64,000 nucleotides of DNA from Bacteriovoracaceae bacterium (GTDB lineage Bacteria > Bdellovibrionota > Bacteriovoracia > Bacteriovoracales > Bacteriovoracaceae). The stretch covers positions 46,761 to 110,760 of the forward strand of contig JAIEMA010000023.1 in the NCBI GenBank assembly GCA_019752535.1. The letters are read 5' to 3'. Under the pieces are notes generated by a model, which was not told the DNA's origin, made no database searches, and worked only from the letters and a program-made list of their open reading frames with translations. Position numbers and translations under genes: made by a program. Positions 1-9,836 of this stretch are shown piece after piece (positions within the stretch are counted from its first letter, which is position 1; the number at the start of each line of letters is the position of its first letter).

Positions 1-999
1 AAGTCTATGTAATCGATCCGGTCGATTTGTGAGAACTCCGTCAACTCCACTTTGTAGAAGTTGATAAAGTTTTTTCTCATCATCCACTGTCCAACTCACA
101 ATAGGATACATGGCACTGTTCTTACTAGAGTTTCTTTCTTCTAGAACTTTTTTGACTTCTTCTCCGTAGGTATCCCAGCCACGAAAAGGAGTGGAGCCCA
201 TTCCAATGGATTTAACTTTTTGCTTTAGCTTCTTTTTGAGAACTTTCACTCTACCTAAAACACCTTCATTCTCCATATCTAATGTTAGAAAATGGTTCGC
301 TGCTTTGGGATTATCTAAAATCCATTGCTGAAGAGTTTCATAAATTTCATCATATGGAGTCATCATATAGACCCTATAGGGTGAGTCTTTAAACGCATTT
401 GAAAAATGAGTGGCCATTCTTTTAGCAAGCTCTTCTTGCCCTGGTATTAATTTAATATCCAAAAAAACTGCGTAAAGTTCATTTTGCTGATTGGCCCAAT
501 TTGAAAATTCAAAGATGGTTGGAATAACAGCGCTCTCATCTTTAGTGTTCGATAATAAAGTGTCTCCCACGACACCCATGCTAAGAGCATACCCGTAAAA
601 CTCTCTTAATTCTGAGAGTGTGAGCTCTTCAGTAGGTAATCGCTTCGAACTTAAGAGTCCGGGGTTGTAAGGAATATATTTTTGCCCCTCAGCTCCAATC
701 TGTCTGGCGAGAGCAATGAGGTTTCCAGGAGTGCGATCATGAAAGACAGCAACTTCATCATCTTTAGTCATAACCAAATCAATTTCTAGAGCGTTCGCTC
801 CTAGTTTTAGTGCCGCTTCATAGGCCGGAATAGTATTCTCAGCTTCGACATAAGGAGCACCTCGATGACCGACGACTAAAAATGGACATCCAGTCCCATC
901 GTCTTGGCATTCTTTAATAGAGGCAATTGATCTCTTTGATCCTTGTTGAGAAGCACACGACGTCAGAAAAAGAAGAGTGAAAAAAACTCTAAAAATCAT
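1..999 (-). CDS. Glycerophosphodiester phosphodiesterase-like lipoprotein, 3' end truncated by window start
   Basis: Reverse strand reads MIFRVFFTLLFLTSCASQQ... (lipobox) followed by VVGHRGAPYVEAENTIPAYEAALKLGANALEIDLVMTKDDEVAVFHD, a GDPD signature. Not in the supplied ORF track because it is open at the window edge. Confidence 0.88.
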   Translation of the reverse strand, partial: MIFRVFFTLLFLTSCASQQGSKRSIASIKECQDDGTGCPFLVVGHRGAPYVEAENTIPAYEAALKLGANALEIDLVMTKDDEVAVFHDRTPGNLIALARQIGAEGQKYIPYNPGLLSSKRLPTEELTLSELREFYGYALSMGVVGDTLLSNTKDESAVIPTIFEFSNWANQQNELYAVFLDIKLIPGQEELAKRMATHFSNAFKDSPYRVYMMTPYDEIYETLQQWILDNPKAANHFLTLDMENEGVLGRVKVLKKKLKQKVKSIGMGSTPFRGWDTYGEEVKKVLEERNSSKNSAMYPIVSWTVDDEKKLYQLLQSGVDGVLTNRPDRLHRL

Positions 1000-1096
1000 A
1001 AGTATCTTATCGGAAATACTTCTCATCATTAAACTGACTCTTTTCATTTGGTAATTTTGCCGTGCAGATAGCACTTTATTCAGTCAGAATGCTTTT

Positions 1097-1978
1097 ATGA
1101 AGTACAGCTCTGAAGTTCCATCTCTCCATAAGTCTGGATTTGTTTTGATTGGCGATACACAAAGGACGATGGCCTATCAAGTTCTCATGGGCCGCGAATT
1201 CAATAATGACCCTGAAAGAAGGGTGCTTCTTAATGAAATTGCTGCTCTTTCACCAGACTTCCTTGGAGTGTTGGGAGACCTTGTTACTTATGGACAATTT
1301 AAATCGGACTGGGATTATTTTGATTCGGTGATGAAGCCCATTAGAGAGAAGAAAATTTCAGTTCTTCCTATTGTCGGAAATCATGATTATTTTCTCTTTT
1401 CTCGCTCAGCACTTCCTTATTTAAAAGCGCGATTTGATTTACTCAGAACAAAAACGTGGCATTCATTTCGTTATGGAAATTGTGCCCTTATTACTCTGGA
1501 TAGCAATGCTTTTAGGCTCAAGCACTCTTGGCACACTCAGATTTCATGGTATCAAGAACAGATGTCTCTCTTTGAAAACGACCCAACGATAGAACATATT
1601 TTGGTTTTTTCCCATCATCCACCTTTCACTAATAGTTTAGAGATCAGGCCTCACAGACCCTCTCGAGAAGAAATTCTTCCGACCTTTTTGAAATCTAAAA
1701 AAGCAACGGGATATTTCACAGGTCACTGCCATGCCTACGAGAGGTTTATGGTTGAGGGGAAAACATTTGTCGTCAGTGGAGGTGGAGGGGGACCGAGGCA
1801 GCCTCTACTGACGGGGAGATGGCAGAGGTCTAAGGATCAATATGCAGGAAAGTGGATTAGACCTTTTCACTACCTGCATTTCACAATCGTGAACAATAAA
1901 CTTCAATTTACAGTCCATGGCTTAGAGAAAGGGGAGAGAGCGACAAGAATTTTGGAGACTGTTCAGTTGAGTAGATGA
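1097..1978 (+). CDS. Calcineurin-like metallophosphoesterase
   Basis: GDTQR, GDLVTYG, GNHDYF, SHHPP, TGHCHAYER metallophosphoesterase motifs. Confidence 0.88.
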   Translation: MKYSSEVPSLHKSGFVLIGDTQRTMAYQVLMGREFNNDPERRVLLNEIAALSPDFLGVLGDLVTYGQFKSDWDYFDSVMKPIREKKISVLPIVGNHDYFLFSRSALPYLKARFDLLRTKTWHSFRYGNCALITLDSNAFRLKHSWHTQISWYQEQMSLFENDPTIEHILVFSHHPPFTNSLEIRPHRPSREEILPTFLKSKKATGYFTGHCHAYERFMVEGKTFVVSGGGGGPRQPLLTGRWQRSKDQYAGKWIRPFHYLHFTIVNNKLQFTVHGLEKGERATRILETVQLSR

Positions 1979-2049
1979 GTCGGTTAATCCGTTTATTGAA
2001 CTTACTTGCCCATCATGCAGTTAGGCCTTTTGAGAGCTAAACTGATATT

Positions 2050-2901
2050 GTGAAAACTGACATGAACCCCTATGGTTCACCAATCCCATTAAAGCCCGCG
2101 GCCAATCTCAAGAATGGGAAGTCTCTCCCTGTTGGTGGAAAGCTTCCAGATGAATTAAAAAATCCGAATGCCAAAGATTATAAAGTTGATTTATCTGAAG
2201 CCGCTAAGGCGCCTTCAGCTCCATCTGCACCTAGTGTTCCCTCTCTGCCGGATGCACCTTCTGTGAGCGTGCCAAAACCAGTAGAGGCTGCGGCTAAAGA
2301 TGTGGCCAAAGATGAAGCAGTTAAAAAAGCCAAAGAAGCGAAGGAAGCTAGCAAAGACGTTGAAGTAAAATCGGGAAGTATAAAAAAGCCGATGATCGCT
2401 TTCATCACAGGTTCCCAATGGATGTTTTCTCCCTCTAAATCGGAAGGAAGTTATGCTGGCGTAGGACGGATGGCCGAAGCCGTAGAAGGCGCAAGGCTTT
2501 ATGGTTGGGATCAGAAAGAGGAAATCATCGATCAAATAAAGAAAACTCACAAAGATCAACCTATCATCATTGTGGGTCATTCATTGGGTGGAGATACGGC
2601 TAAAGAAGTGGCCGATGCTCTTGATTCTTTAGAGCATAATTTTAGAAAAGTAGATCTCCTTGTGACTCTGGATGCAGTTGGATTTAATAACGATATCGTT
2701 CCTCAGAATGTAAAAGAGCATCTCAATGTTTTTGGTGAGAATGATTGGTTTTTAAATGACGGACCTCATGTGGCAAGAAACCACGATAGAACTGGAGTTC
2801 AAAATATCCTTTCTCCTTTGGATCATACAGAATTAGATGATTCTAAAGAGATTCAATTTGAGATCGTTCAAGCCATAAATCGAGCACTTGCAGGTCATTA
2901 G
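2050..2901 (+). CDS. Lipase-like alpha/beta hydrolase with Ala/Pro/Lys-rich N-terminal region
   Basis: GHSLGG nucleophile elbow; GTG start at 2050 (alternative ATG at 2062). Confidence 0.65.
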   Translation: MKTDMNPYGSPIPLKPAANLKNGKSLPVGGKLPDELKNPNAKDYKVDLSEAAKAPSAPSAPSVPSLPDAPSVSVPKPVEAAAKDVAKDEAVKKAKEAKEASKDVEVKSGSIKKPMIAFITGSQWMFSPSKSEGSYAGVGRMAEAVEGARLYGWDQKEEIIDQIKKTHKDQPIIIVGHSLGGDTAKEVADALDSLEHNFRKVDLLVTLDAVGFNNDIVPQNVKEHLNVFGENDWFLNDGPHVARNHDRTGVQNILSPLDHTELDDSKEIQFEIVQAINRALAGH

Positions 2902-2959
2902 TTGACTGCGATACTTTCTTCAAACATTACTTAAATCCTAAGATTAAAAGACCGAAAAG

Positions 2960-2993
2960 ACCTTATCCACGACTGCACGTGGGGTATTAAGGT
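2960..2993 (+). promoter_or_regulatory. Putative Shine-Dalgarno-sequestering hairpin upstream of the retropepsin-like gene
   Basis: ACCTTA (2960-2965) pairs with TAAGGT (2988-2993), inner stem CCACG (2967-2971)/CGTGG (2978-2982). AAGG of the 3' arm is the likely SD for ATG at 2999. Confidence 0.45.
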
Positions 2994-2998
2994 ATTTG

Positions 2999-3601
2999 AT
3001 GAATCGCACTTCATTAATTATTTTCGGCATCGTACTAGCGGCTAGTTTCATTGGAGCTGCTAACTTCAAAGACATGGCAGATCAATACTACGCCATGAAA
3101 AAGTCTGAAGGACCTTCTCGCTGTATTGCCTCAATCGAAGAAGAGAAAACCATCATAGGACATAGTGAGACAGTGTATTTAGGATTGGCGAAGACCATGG
3201 TCTTTGACGCCAAAGTCGATTCTGGCGCTGAAACAAGTTCTATTCATGCGACAAATATTCATGCCTTCCAAAAGAACGTTGTCGAGAATGGAGAAAAGAA
3301 AGAATTGATGTTCGTTCGTTTCATCACTGAAGATGATGCTGGTCACAAAAGACAGTTGGAGCGAATGGTTAGTCGCATAGATCAAGTGAGTTCTGCCTCT
3401 GGCACGTCTACTCGCTATTTCTTTGTCGAAAAAGTCTGGATCAATGAGAGTTCATATGAAATTGAAATTAATCTTGCCGATCGTTCAGCTTTATCAAAGA
3501 AAATGCTCGTTGGAAAAAATCTCTTGAATCAAGGTTATCTCATCGACACCAATCAGGCCTATGTCATTACGCGCGCACTAACAGCACTCGAAAAACTGTA
3601 A
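2999..3601 (+). CDS. RimK-associated/retropepsin-like aspartic protease family protein (putative ATP-dependent Zn protease family)
   Basis: N-terminal hydrophobic segment; FDAKVDSGAETSSIHA motif and C-terminal MLVGKNLL typical of the family. Confidence 0.72.
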   Translation: MNRTSLIIFGIVLAASFIGAANFKDMADQYYAMKKSEGPSRCIASIEEEKTIIGHSETVYLGLAKTMVFDAKVDSGAETSSIHATNIHAFQKNVVENGEKKELMFVRFITEDDAGHKRQLERMVSRIDQVSSASGTSTRYFFVEKVWINESSYEIEINLADRSALSKKMLVGKNLLNQGYLIDTNQAYVITRALTALEKL

Positions 3602-3602
3602 A

Positions 3603-4355
3603 TTAATTAGCGGGCTCATACTCATTATGCACCCCGGAGCAGCCATCCACTGTCACCGATTTTTCAGTTAGTACTTTCACAGACATCGGAATTCGAGCAA
3701 AGCTACTATAGATTTGTTTTTTAGTTGTACTGAATAGCGCCGTTTCAAAATAGTACTCGCCAACCATTGTGTGCCCTATATTGAGAGCAGTGGGCACAAG
3801 TTCTCCAGTCGTAAGCTTTTCATTAAAAGGTGCATCTGCTCTCAAGAGAATCTCCATCGGCTCTTTTTTTCCAAACACATCATATTCATCGAGACGTAAA
3901 TTATGTGAGAAGGCAGGACATTGAAATTTTCTAAACCTCTCGGAGATGGCCGATGCCGCATAAGTAAGTGTAAAAGACACTGCCTTCACATGGAGCTTAC
4001 TTGTTCTGCCTTTTTGTTGGGCCCTAAATGGAGCATAAAGGGTAGCGAGTTCAATCCTGGAGCCTTGAGCATTGGATTGAATGACACGTACGAGCCAGGC
4101 ATCCACTCCATAAGTCTTTGCAAGAAAATCTTCATCAGAGTCTTCGAGATGAGGAAGTGAGAGAACCACATTGAGATTTTTACTTACTGTGTTTCTATAG
4201 GTTTTTCCGACTTTCCAAATACCTTCAGTGAGATTTGTAATATCCCACTCTACCTCTTTGAGGTGCACACCTACCCCGTCCTTAACGAGAGTGGCTTTTT
4301 GCGTACATCCGGAGAGGCCGACTAGAAGAGTCAAAAAAAGTACGTCCCAGCGCAT
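3603..4355 (-). CDS. Uncharacterised lipoprotein
   Basis: MRWDVLFLTLLVGLSGC signal peptide with lipobox. Confidence 0.65.
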   Translation of the reverse strand: MRWDVLFLTLLVGLSGCTQKATLVKDGVGVHLKEVEWDITNLTEGIWKVGKTYRNTVSKNLNVVLSLPHLEDSDEDFLAKTYGVDAWLVRVIQSNAQGSRIELATLYAPFRAQQKGRTSKLHVKAVSFTLTYAASAISERFRKFQCPAFSHNLRLDEYDVFGKKEPMEILLRADAPFNEKLTTGELVPTALNIGHTMVGEYYFETALFSTTKKQIYSSFARIPMSVKVLTEKSVTVDGCSGVHNEYEPAN

Positions 4356-4410
4356 ATCACCTCTTTGAAGATTTCTGCTACACTCCCATTATACCGAAAG
4401 GAGCTAAGAG

Positions 4411-4701
4411 ATGAAATTTATCGTCATGTTTTTGTTAGTAGTTTTAACGGCCTGTAGTTCTTCACCAGGGAATTTAACTGATCTTGGCAAAGAAGTTCAG
4501 ATTCTTGATTCTAAACCCGGGAGCGAGTGTAGCGTCGTGGGTAAAGTTGTAGGAGAAAATGAGCAGGGCAGTATTGATTTGGCGAGAAACCATGCCAGAA
4601 ATTTGGGTGGAAAGCTTAAGGCTAACTCTATCTTTATTAATCAAGAAGTTCCAAACGGTCAGAAGTATCAGGTTTTCGCGACTGCTTATCAGTGTGAGTA
4701 G
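4411..4701 (+). CDS. Small lipoprotein, DUF4156/RcsF-like
   Basis: MKFIVMFLLVVLTACSS lipobox; CSVVGKVVGENEQGSIDLARNHARNLGGKLKANSIFI; AAAGGAGC SD upstream. Confidence 0.65.
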   Translation: MKFIVMFLLVVLTACSSSPGNLTDLGKEVQILDSKPGSECSVVGKVVGENEQGSIDLARNHARNLGGKLKANSIFINQEVPNGQKYQVFATAYQCE

Positions 4702-5627
4702 ATCTTAAGAAATTGATCAAGACTTTCAAGAGATAGGAGAAGTTCAACTCCTATCTCTTCAATCTCATTCTTCACATAGGGTTTAATATTTCCCCCTACA
4801 ATAATCTTAATTTTTGAATCAATTTTGCTTTTAAAAGATTTTAGATATTCTTGTAACGTTTGAGTGTCAGAAATTTCATGCCCTTTAGTGACTCCCAAAA
4901 TGACTGTCGTCGGATTCATTTGATTAATTGTCTGCGACAAGGATTCAGCCGGAAGGTCTTTTCCTAAATAAAGAAATTGAATTTTATGTTGAACACAAAG
5001 CAGGCACGCAGTGAGAAGTCCTATCTCATGCAATTCTCCCTCTGGAGCCGCTAGAATAATGAGTCCAGGCTTGAAATGTGAGCGTGTGTAGTGAAGTGCA
5101 ATAACTTGACCCATATGAAATTGAACAATTGCACTTAGGGTGTGTTCTTGAGCAATGGTGAGTTTTCCTTGCGACACTCGAAGACCAATATCTCTAAAAA
5201 GTGGAAGTATAATCTCTAGTGCAAAATCTCTAGGCCCTAAAAAACGCTTAGCTTTGTCGAGCTCATAGGAAATGATATCTAATTTATAAAGTGAGAAGGC
5301 AAGAAGAATTCCGGAGCGAATTTTTTCCGAATCAAAATCTTTGGTTTTTCTTTCAAGAAACTGCTCAACAGGATCAAATTCTTTGTCTTTAGAAATTAAT
5401 TCTTTCAGCTCCTCGATGCTTTTCTGCGCAATTTTTCCAATTGAATGCCCACACTGTGTGAGAGATTGAAGCAATGTGAGTTTCTCAATATCAGCTTCTG
5501 TGTAGAGACGATGACCATTCTCAGCTCTATCTGGCGCTAAAACTTTATACCTCTTCTCCCAAGCTCGAATGGTTGCTGCGGCCACACCTGAAAGCTGCGA
5601 CGCGATATGTATGTTAAATAATGACAT
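4689..5627 (-). CDS. MerR-family regulator with cobalamin-binding domain (CarH/LitR-like)
   Basis: HIASQLSGVAAATIRAWEKRYKVLAPDRAENGHRLYTEADIEKL (MerR HTH); C-terminal PEGELHEIGLLTACLL B12-binding ExHxxG. Start set at 5627 rather than the ORF-track 5909, which would overlap the divergent acs. Confidence 0.85.
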   Translation of the reverse strand: MSLFNIHIASQLSGVAAATIRAWEKRYKVLAPDRAENGHRLYTEADIEKLTLLQSLTQCGHSIGKIAQKSIEELKELISKDKEFDPVEQFLERKTKDFDSEKIRSGILLAFSLYKLDIISYELDKAKRFLGPRDFALEIILPLFRDIGLRVSQGKLTIAQEHTLSAIVQFHMGQVIALHYTRSHFKPGLIILAAPEGELHEIGLLTACLLCVQHKIQFLYLGKDLPAESLSQTINQMNPTTVILGVTKGHEISDTQTLQEYLKSFKSKIDSKIKIIVGGNIKPYVKNEIEEIGVELLLSLESLDQFLKIYSH

Positions 5628-5714
5628 TAGAAAAGAATAACAGAACTGATGCAGGATTTGATTGTTTTTCTGACTCACGCTCTGGAAAATGGTTCTCAAA
5701 TGAGGAGTTTTTTT

Positions 5715-7652
5715 ATGTCTGAAATTTATCCTGTAAAAAGTCGTGTCCAATCTAAATCCTATCTCAAGGATTTTGCCACATATGAAGCACTCTATAAGAG
5801 ATCTCTTGAAGAGCCAGAAAAGTTTTGGCTTGAAGTCTCTCAACGACTTGACTGGAGCACCTCTCCAAAAACGGCCGGACGAGGAGATTTTACCAACGTG
5901 AATCATCAATGGTTTTCGGGCGGAAAGTTAAATGCCTCATACAATTGTTTGGATCGTCATTTAGAAACGCGCGGAAATAAAACGGCCATCATTTGGGCCA
6001 AAGATGCGCCGGGAGAGTATGAGCATATTTCGTACTCCCAACTTTATGCTCAGGTTTGTAAAACGGCGAACATGCTTGAAGCTCACGGAGTAAAGAAAGG
6101 TGATCGCGTCTGCATTTATCTTCCCATGATTCCAGAGCTCACTTATAGCGTTTTGGCCTGTGCGAGAATAGGCGCTATTCATTCTGTCGTTTTCGGTGGA
6201 TTTAGCTCTGAAGCTCTGAAGGGACGTATTCTTGATGCTGAATGTAAAGTCGTGATCACGGCAAATGAAGGACTTCGCGGTGGTAAAACAATTCCTCTTA
6301 AAGCGATTACTGATGAAGCTGTGAAAGATGCAGCAGTTGTTGAAAAAGTTTTTGTGGTGAACCGTACAACGACTCCTTGGACACCAAGAAGTGTGGATGT
6401 GGTTTGGAATGAAGAGATTTTAAAGTATCGTCCCGTGGCGCCCGCCCCAGCGCATGATGCAGAAGATCCACTCTTTATTCTTTATACCTCAGGCTCAACT
6501 GGTAAACCGAAAGGTGTCATGCACACCACCGGAGGCTATCTCACTTATGCGAGCTACACCCATCAATATGTCTTTGATTATCACGAGGAAGATATTTATT
6601 TCTGTGCTGCCGATATTGGATGGGTGACGGGACATAGTTATATCGTTTATGGACCTCTCTCCAATGGGGCGACTTGTGTGCTCTTCGAATCTGTTCCTAA
6701 CTATCCAGATGCTGGACGTTACTGGCAGATTATTCAAGATTTAAAAGTGAATATTTTCTATGGAGCTCCCACAGCTCTTCGTGCCCTTGCTCAAGCGGGT
6801 GATGAGATTGTGAAAAAATATGATCGCTCCTGTCTTCGCATCTTAGGAAGTGTAGGAGAGCCGATAAATCCTGAAATTTGGAAATGGTATCATGATGTGG
6901 TGGGAGAAGGGCGTTGTGACATCATGGATACATGGTGGCAAACAGAAACGGGTGGCATTCTTATGACTCCAATCCCAGGAGTGACTCCTACAAAGCCTGG
7001 ATCTGCCACGTTTCCTTTCTTTGGAGTTGAGCCGTTATTAGTGAAGCCAGAATCGGGAGAAGTCCTCAATGGAAATGAAGTGGAAGGGGCTTTGTGTTTA
7101 AAGCGCTCTTGGCCTGGTCAAGCAAGAACCATTTATCGCGATCATGCTCGCTTCATTGAAACTTATTTCTCTCAATATAAGGGTCTCTATTTCACTGGAG
7201 ATGGCTGCAAGCGTGATAAAGATGGATACTACTGGGTAACGGGAAGAATTGATGATGTCTTGAATGTCTCTGGCCACAGACTTGGTACGGCTGAAGTCGA
7301 GAGTGCGCTTGTCGAGCATGATGCTGTCGTTGAAGCTGCGGTGGTGGGATATCCTCACGATATCAAGGGCCAAGGAATTTATGCGTATGTAGTTCTGTAT
7401 CCAAAATTTGGAGAGTCAGCGGAATTAATGGAGCAAATCAAAGATACCGTCCGTGATTCAATTGGAAGATTTGCAGCACCTGATAAGATTCATTTCACCA
7501 AGGGCTTACCAAAAACTCGCTCAGGAAAAGTGATGCGTCGAATTTTGCGTAAAATTGCGGCCCATGAATACACGGGCCTTGGAGATGTGAGTACTCTTGC
7601 TGATCCGACTGTGGTTGACGCTCTCATCAGTGAGCACAAAAAATCTCACTGA
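5715..7652 (+). CDS. acs: Acetyl-CoA synthetase
   Basis: [82 protein letters not shown]. Start set at the ATG preceded by TGAGGAG. Confidence 0.96.
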   Translation: MSEIYPVKSRVQSKSYLKDFATYEALYKRSLEEPEKFWLEVSQRLDWSTSPKTAGRGDFTNVNHQWFSGGKLNASYNCLDRHLETRGNKTAIIWAKDAPGEYEHISYSQLYAQVCKTANMLEAHGVKKGDRVCIYLPMIPELTYSVLACARIGAIHSVVFGGFSSEALKGRILDAECKVVITANEGLRGGKTIPLKAITDEAVKDAAVVEKVFVVNRTTTPWTPRSVDVVWNEEILKYRPVAPAPAHDAEDPLFILYTSGSTGKPKGVMHTTGGYLTYASYTHQYVFDYHEEDIYFCAADIGWVTGHSYIVYGPLSNGATCVLFESVPNYPDAGRYWQIIQDLKVNIFYGAPTALRALAQAGDEIVKKYDRSCLRILGSVGEPINPEIWKWYHDVVGEGRCDIMDTWWQTETGGILMTPIPGVTPTKPGSATFPFFGVEPLLVKPESGEVLNGNEVEGALCLKRSWPGQARTIYRDHARFIETYFSQYKGLYFTGDGCKRDKDGYYWVTGRIDDVLNVSGHRLGTAEVESALVEHDAVVEAAVVGYPHDIKGQGIYAYVVLYPKFGESAELMEQIKDTVRDSIGRFAAPDKIHFTKGLPKTRSGKVMRRILRKIAAHEYTGLGDVSTLADPTVVDALISEHKKSH

Positions 7653-7987
7653 TGAATAACAGCTTTTATATCCTGGCGGGTGAAATAGAGCCCGCCAGCC
7701 CTAAAGCTATCCAGATCCGAGAGTTTCCCCGTAATAGGCGCAAAGTCCATTGATTCGATTTCTCTCTTAAGCACGACTCGATCATTCAAGATTAAGACTT
7801 GAACCCTCTCAGCGGGTAAGACTAGGCCCGCGCCTGTCACTTCGCCTAAAACAAGCTTTGATCCATTTTGCTCAAATTGGGAGAGAGTCATTTGTCTTTG
7901 CTGAAGGAGTCTGTTGACTTGATTGCGATCAATAGCAAAGGAGTTCAGGCTCAACAAAGTTAAAACTAAAAGAAAGTATTTATTCAT
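7646..7987 (-). CDS. Uncharacterised small secreted protein
   Basis: [18 protein letters not shown] signal peptide; start overlaps stop of upstream gene. Confidence 0.5.
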   Translation of the reverse strand: MNKYFLLVLTLLSLNSFAIDRNQVNRLLQQRQMTLSQFEQNGSKLVLGEVTGAGLVLPAERVQVLILNDRVVLKREIESMDFAPITGKLSDLDSFRAGGLYFTRQDIKAVIHQ

Positions 7988-8901
7988 TGGAGAGTTCCTT
8001 GGTTTTCTGTTGAAAATGATTCGCAAATATTTAAAGTAAAGTAGGGGATCGAGCCATTGCTTTCAGCTGATTTCATTATTTCATGAGTGGCTTTCACAGC
8101 TTCACGCTGAATATTCTTTATCTTTTGAATGGCTTCCTCATTTAAGGATTCACTCAAAGAGTACATAAGATTAAGTCCTCGTGAGACATCCTCTGGACGA
8201 TAAAATTTCACAAGTTCAGGCAGGTGAGAGCTCGCTACTTTAAGATCTAAACTAAAGTCACTGTCACAGGCGTGAATTTTTTCTTCTACAATTTTTAGCA
8301 CTTTCGCTTGAATTAGCTCTTCTGTTTTCTTCTTGCCAGTTGACCCAAAGAGTTCAGTGATTTCAATCCAAGATGTGCCGCTTCTGTTGGCCGCTAATTT
8401 ATAGATAAAATAGCTCATTCTATCTTTTAGAATTTCATTCAGTTCTAGAGAGTAAGTTCTCTCTTCGGCCCCTTCAAAAACGAATGCACCAAAATGTTTT
8501 TCAAGATACTGACTCAAAAGAGCAGGGAGAAGCTTTAAGAGAGGCCCAACTCTTTTTTCACGAAAAATATAAGAGCAAAGATTAAGAGCAGTATGAGGAG
8601 CGATTTCGCTTTTGGACTCAACTTGTAAGAGTCTTCTTAAAGTTGTCACCGGAACATTGGCCCGCTGAGAGAGAGCTTGAACAGTTAGTCTTGGGTGGCG
8701 ATTAAGAAAATCTTGAACGATCTCTCTTAAGCAGCTTACGTGAGATTGATTTTGTAATGGTTCAATTTGCAAGGTGTAATCCTTCCTTGAACCATTGATA
8801 TCAGGGGCCTTAATCACTAGAAAAGGGGACGCAAGTTTCTGACAGACGATAAAAGATCGCTGGTGTCGCCCTGGCCCCAATTCATCAAAAAAAGCCTTCA
8901 T
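7984..8901 (-). CDS. Putative HTH-containing regulator of the type common in Bdellovibrionota (TIGR02147-like, tentative)
   Basis: HPRLTVQALSQRANVPVTTLRRLLQ helix-turn-helix-like segment followed by a helical C-terminal region. Confidence 0.5.
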   Translation of the reverse strand: MKAFFDELGPGRHQRSFIVCQKLASPFLVIKAPDINGSRKDYTLQIEPLQNQSHVSCLREIVQDFLNRHPRLTVQALSQRANVPVTTLRRLLQVESKSEIAPHTALNLCSYIFREKRVGPLLKLLPALLSQYLEKHFGAFVFEGAEERTYSLELNEILKDRMSYFIYKLAANRSGTSWIEITELFGSTGKKKTEELIQAKVLKIVEEKIHACDSDFSLDLKVASSHLPELVKFYRPEDVSRGLNLMYSLSESLNEEAIQKIKNIQREAVKATHEIMKSAESNGSIPYFTLNICESFSTENQGTLQ

Positions 8902-8907
8902 AAGCCT

Positions 8908-9615
8908 CTATCTTGGGGACGTTCTGCCACCACATGGACGAGTAATGACTCGAAATTTCAGGGCCCCGTTGACATCTGAAGAGTCCATTGTCACGAGTCC
9001 TTGCTTAGTAAGATCCGCGTTTGTGATTTCAGCCTCGAGATGATTTTTCAAATCAAAGCGCACACTTCTTGCCATTCTTGAAGCACAAGCCGATTGAATC
9101 GGCACTCTCATCACCGGAGTACTTATCCAATCCTCATTGATATTCGAGCGACGAGTAACCCATAGTTTTCTCTCAAGAACCGTAGGTCTTCCACCAGCTC
9201 CTCTTCCCATCCCTTGAAAGCCAACAAAGACAGTAGAGAGACTGGCCTGCACACCTTGATCAAGGATGACGGCTCCACGATTGAAGAGTGAAATTTCTAT
9301 TGAATCCACTTGCTGACCTTCTGGTAGATCAGCATTAAAGCTAAGCGCGCACGCTTTATGATCTAAGGTCGAATCATTTTTTCCTCTTCTGCGACCTGTA
9401 TCATTGTCATTGTTTTGATCATATTGAGGAACCTGAACTTGAAAAGCATCAAAGAGAATAGAAACACTTGAGCCATCTGGTGATGGAGAAATGGCGACAG
9501 TGCCTTGCGGGCATCCTGAGCCTTTATGTTGAAGTCCACTAAATTGAACTTGTGCCTGAGCATTATTCAAGAAAAGTAAGAGTGAAGCTAAAAGAATTAA
9601 AAGTGCGTATGGCAT
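8908..9615 (-). CDS. Secreted DUF4360-like protein
   Basis: Signal peptide; GSGCPQGTVAISPSPDGSSVSILFDAFQVQ aligns with the 9837-10427 product; conserved Cys pattern. Confidence 0.65.
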   Translation of the reverse strand: MPYALLILLASLLLFLNNAQAQVQFSGLQHKGSGCPQGTVAISPSPDGSSVSILFDAFQVQVPQYDQNNDNDTGRRRGKNDSTLDHKACALSFNADLPEGQQVDSIEISLFNRGAVILDQGVQASLSTVFVGFQGMGRGAGGRPTVLERKLWVTRRSNINEDWISTPVMRVPIQSACASRMARSVRFDLKNHLEAEITNADLTKQGLVTMDSSDVNGALKFRVITRPCGGRTSPR

Positions 9616-9836
9616 GAAGTCCCCCCTTCGTTGTTAAACATGAAATATCTAATTGATGATGGAATTGAAAGGTGTCTTGAAACTTCATCGACCACCTGGT
9701 TTTTTGAAAAGTTCATGTGGGCGACAACGTGAGACCTGATTGATTTTACCCCTTCACGAAATATTTTGCCGATGGGTAAGGTGAGTTCATGAATCGTCGA
9801 GGTCGACGTTCTCTTAACCTGCAAGGAGCAACTTCA

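Noticed and set aside
1149-1331. 60-aa ORF inside the metallophosphoesterase gene, and most other 60-140 aa ORFs in the track nested in larger genes (e.g. 2178-2408, 2215-2580, 13834-14262, 18136-18477, 24679-25050, 40823-41125, 51453-51791)
   Set aside because: Alternative-frame or antisense ORFs fully contained in confident CDS with no independent motif or start-site support.
5628-5909. N-terminal extension of the MerR regulator in the ORF track
   Set aside because: Would overlap the divergent acs start; the conserved MerR domain begins at MSLFNIHIASQLSG (start 5627).
9740-9782. GCCGATGG resembling a sigma28 (FliA) -10 element upstream of the DUF4360 gene
   Set aside because: No matching TAAA -35 at the proper spacing; a single partial half-site is not enough.
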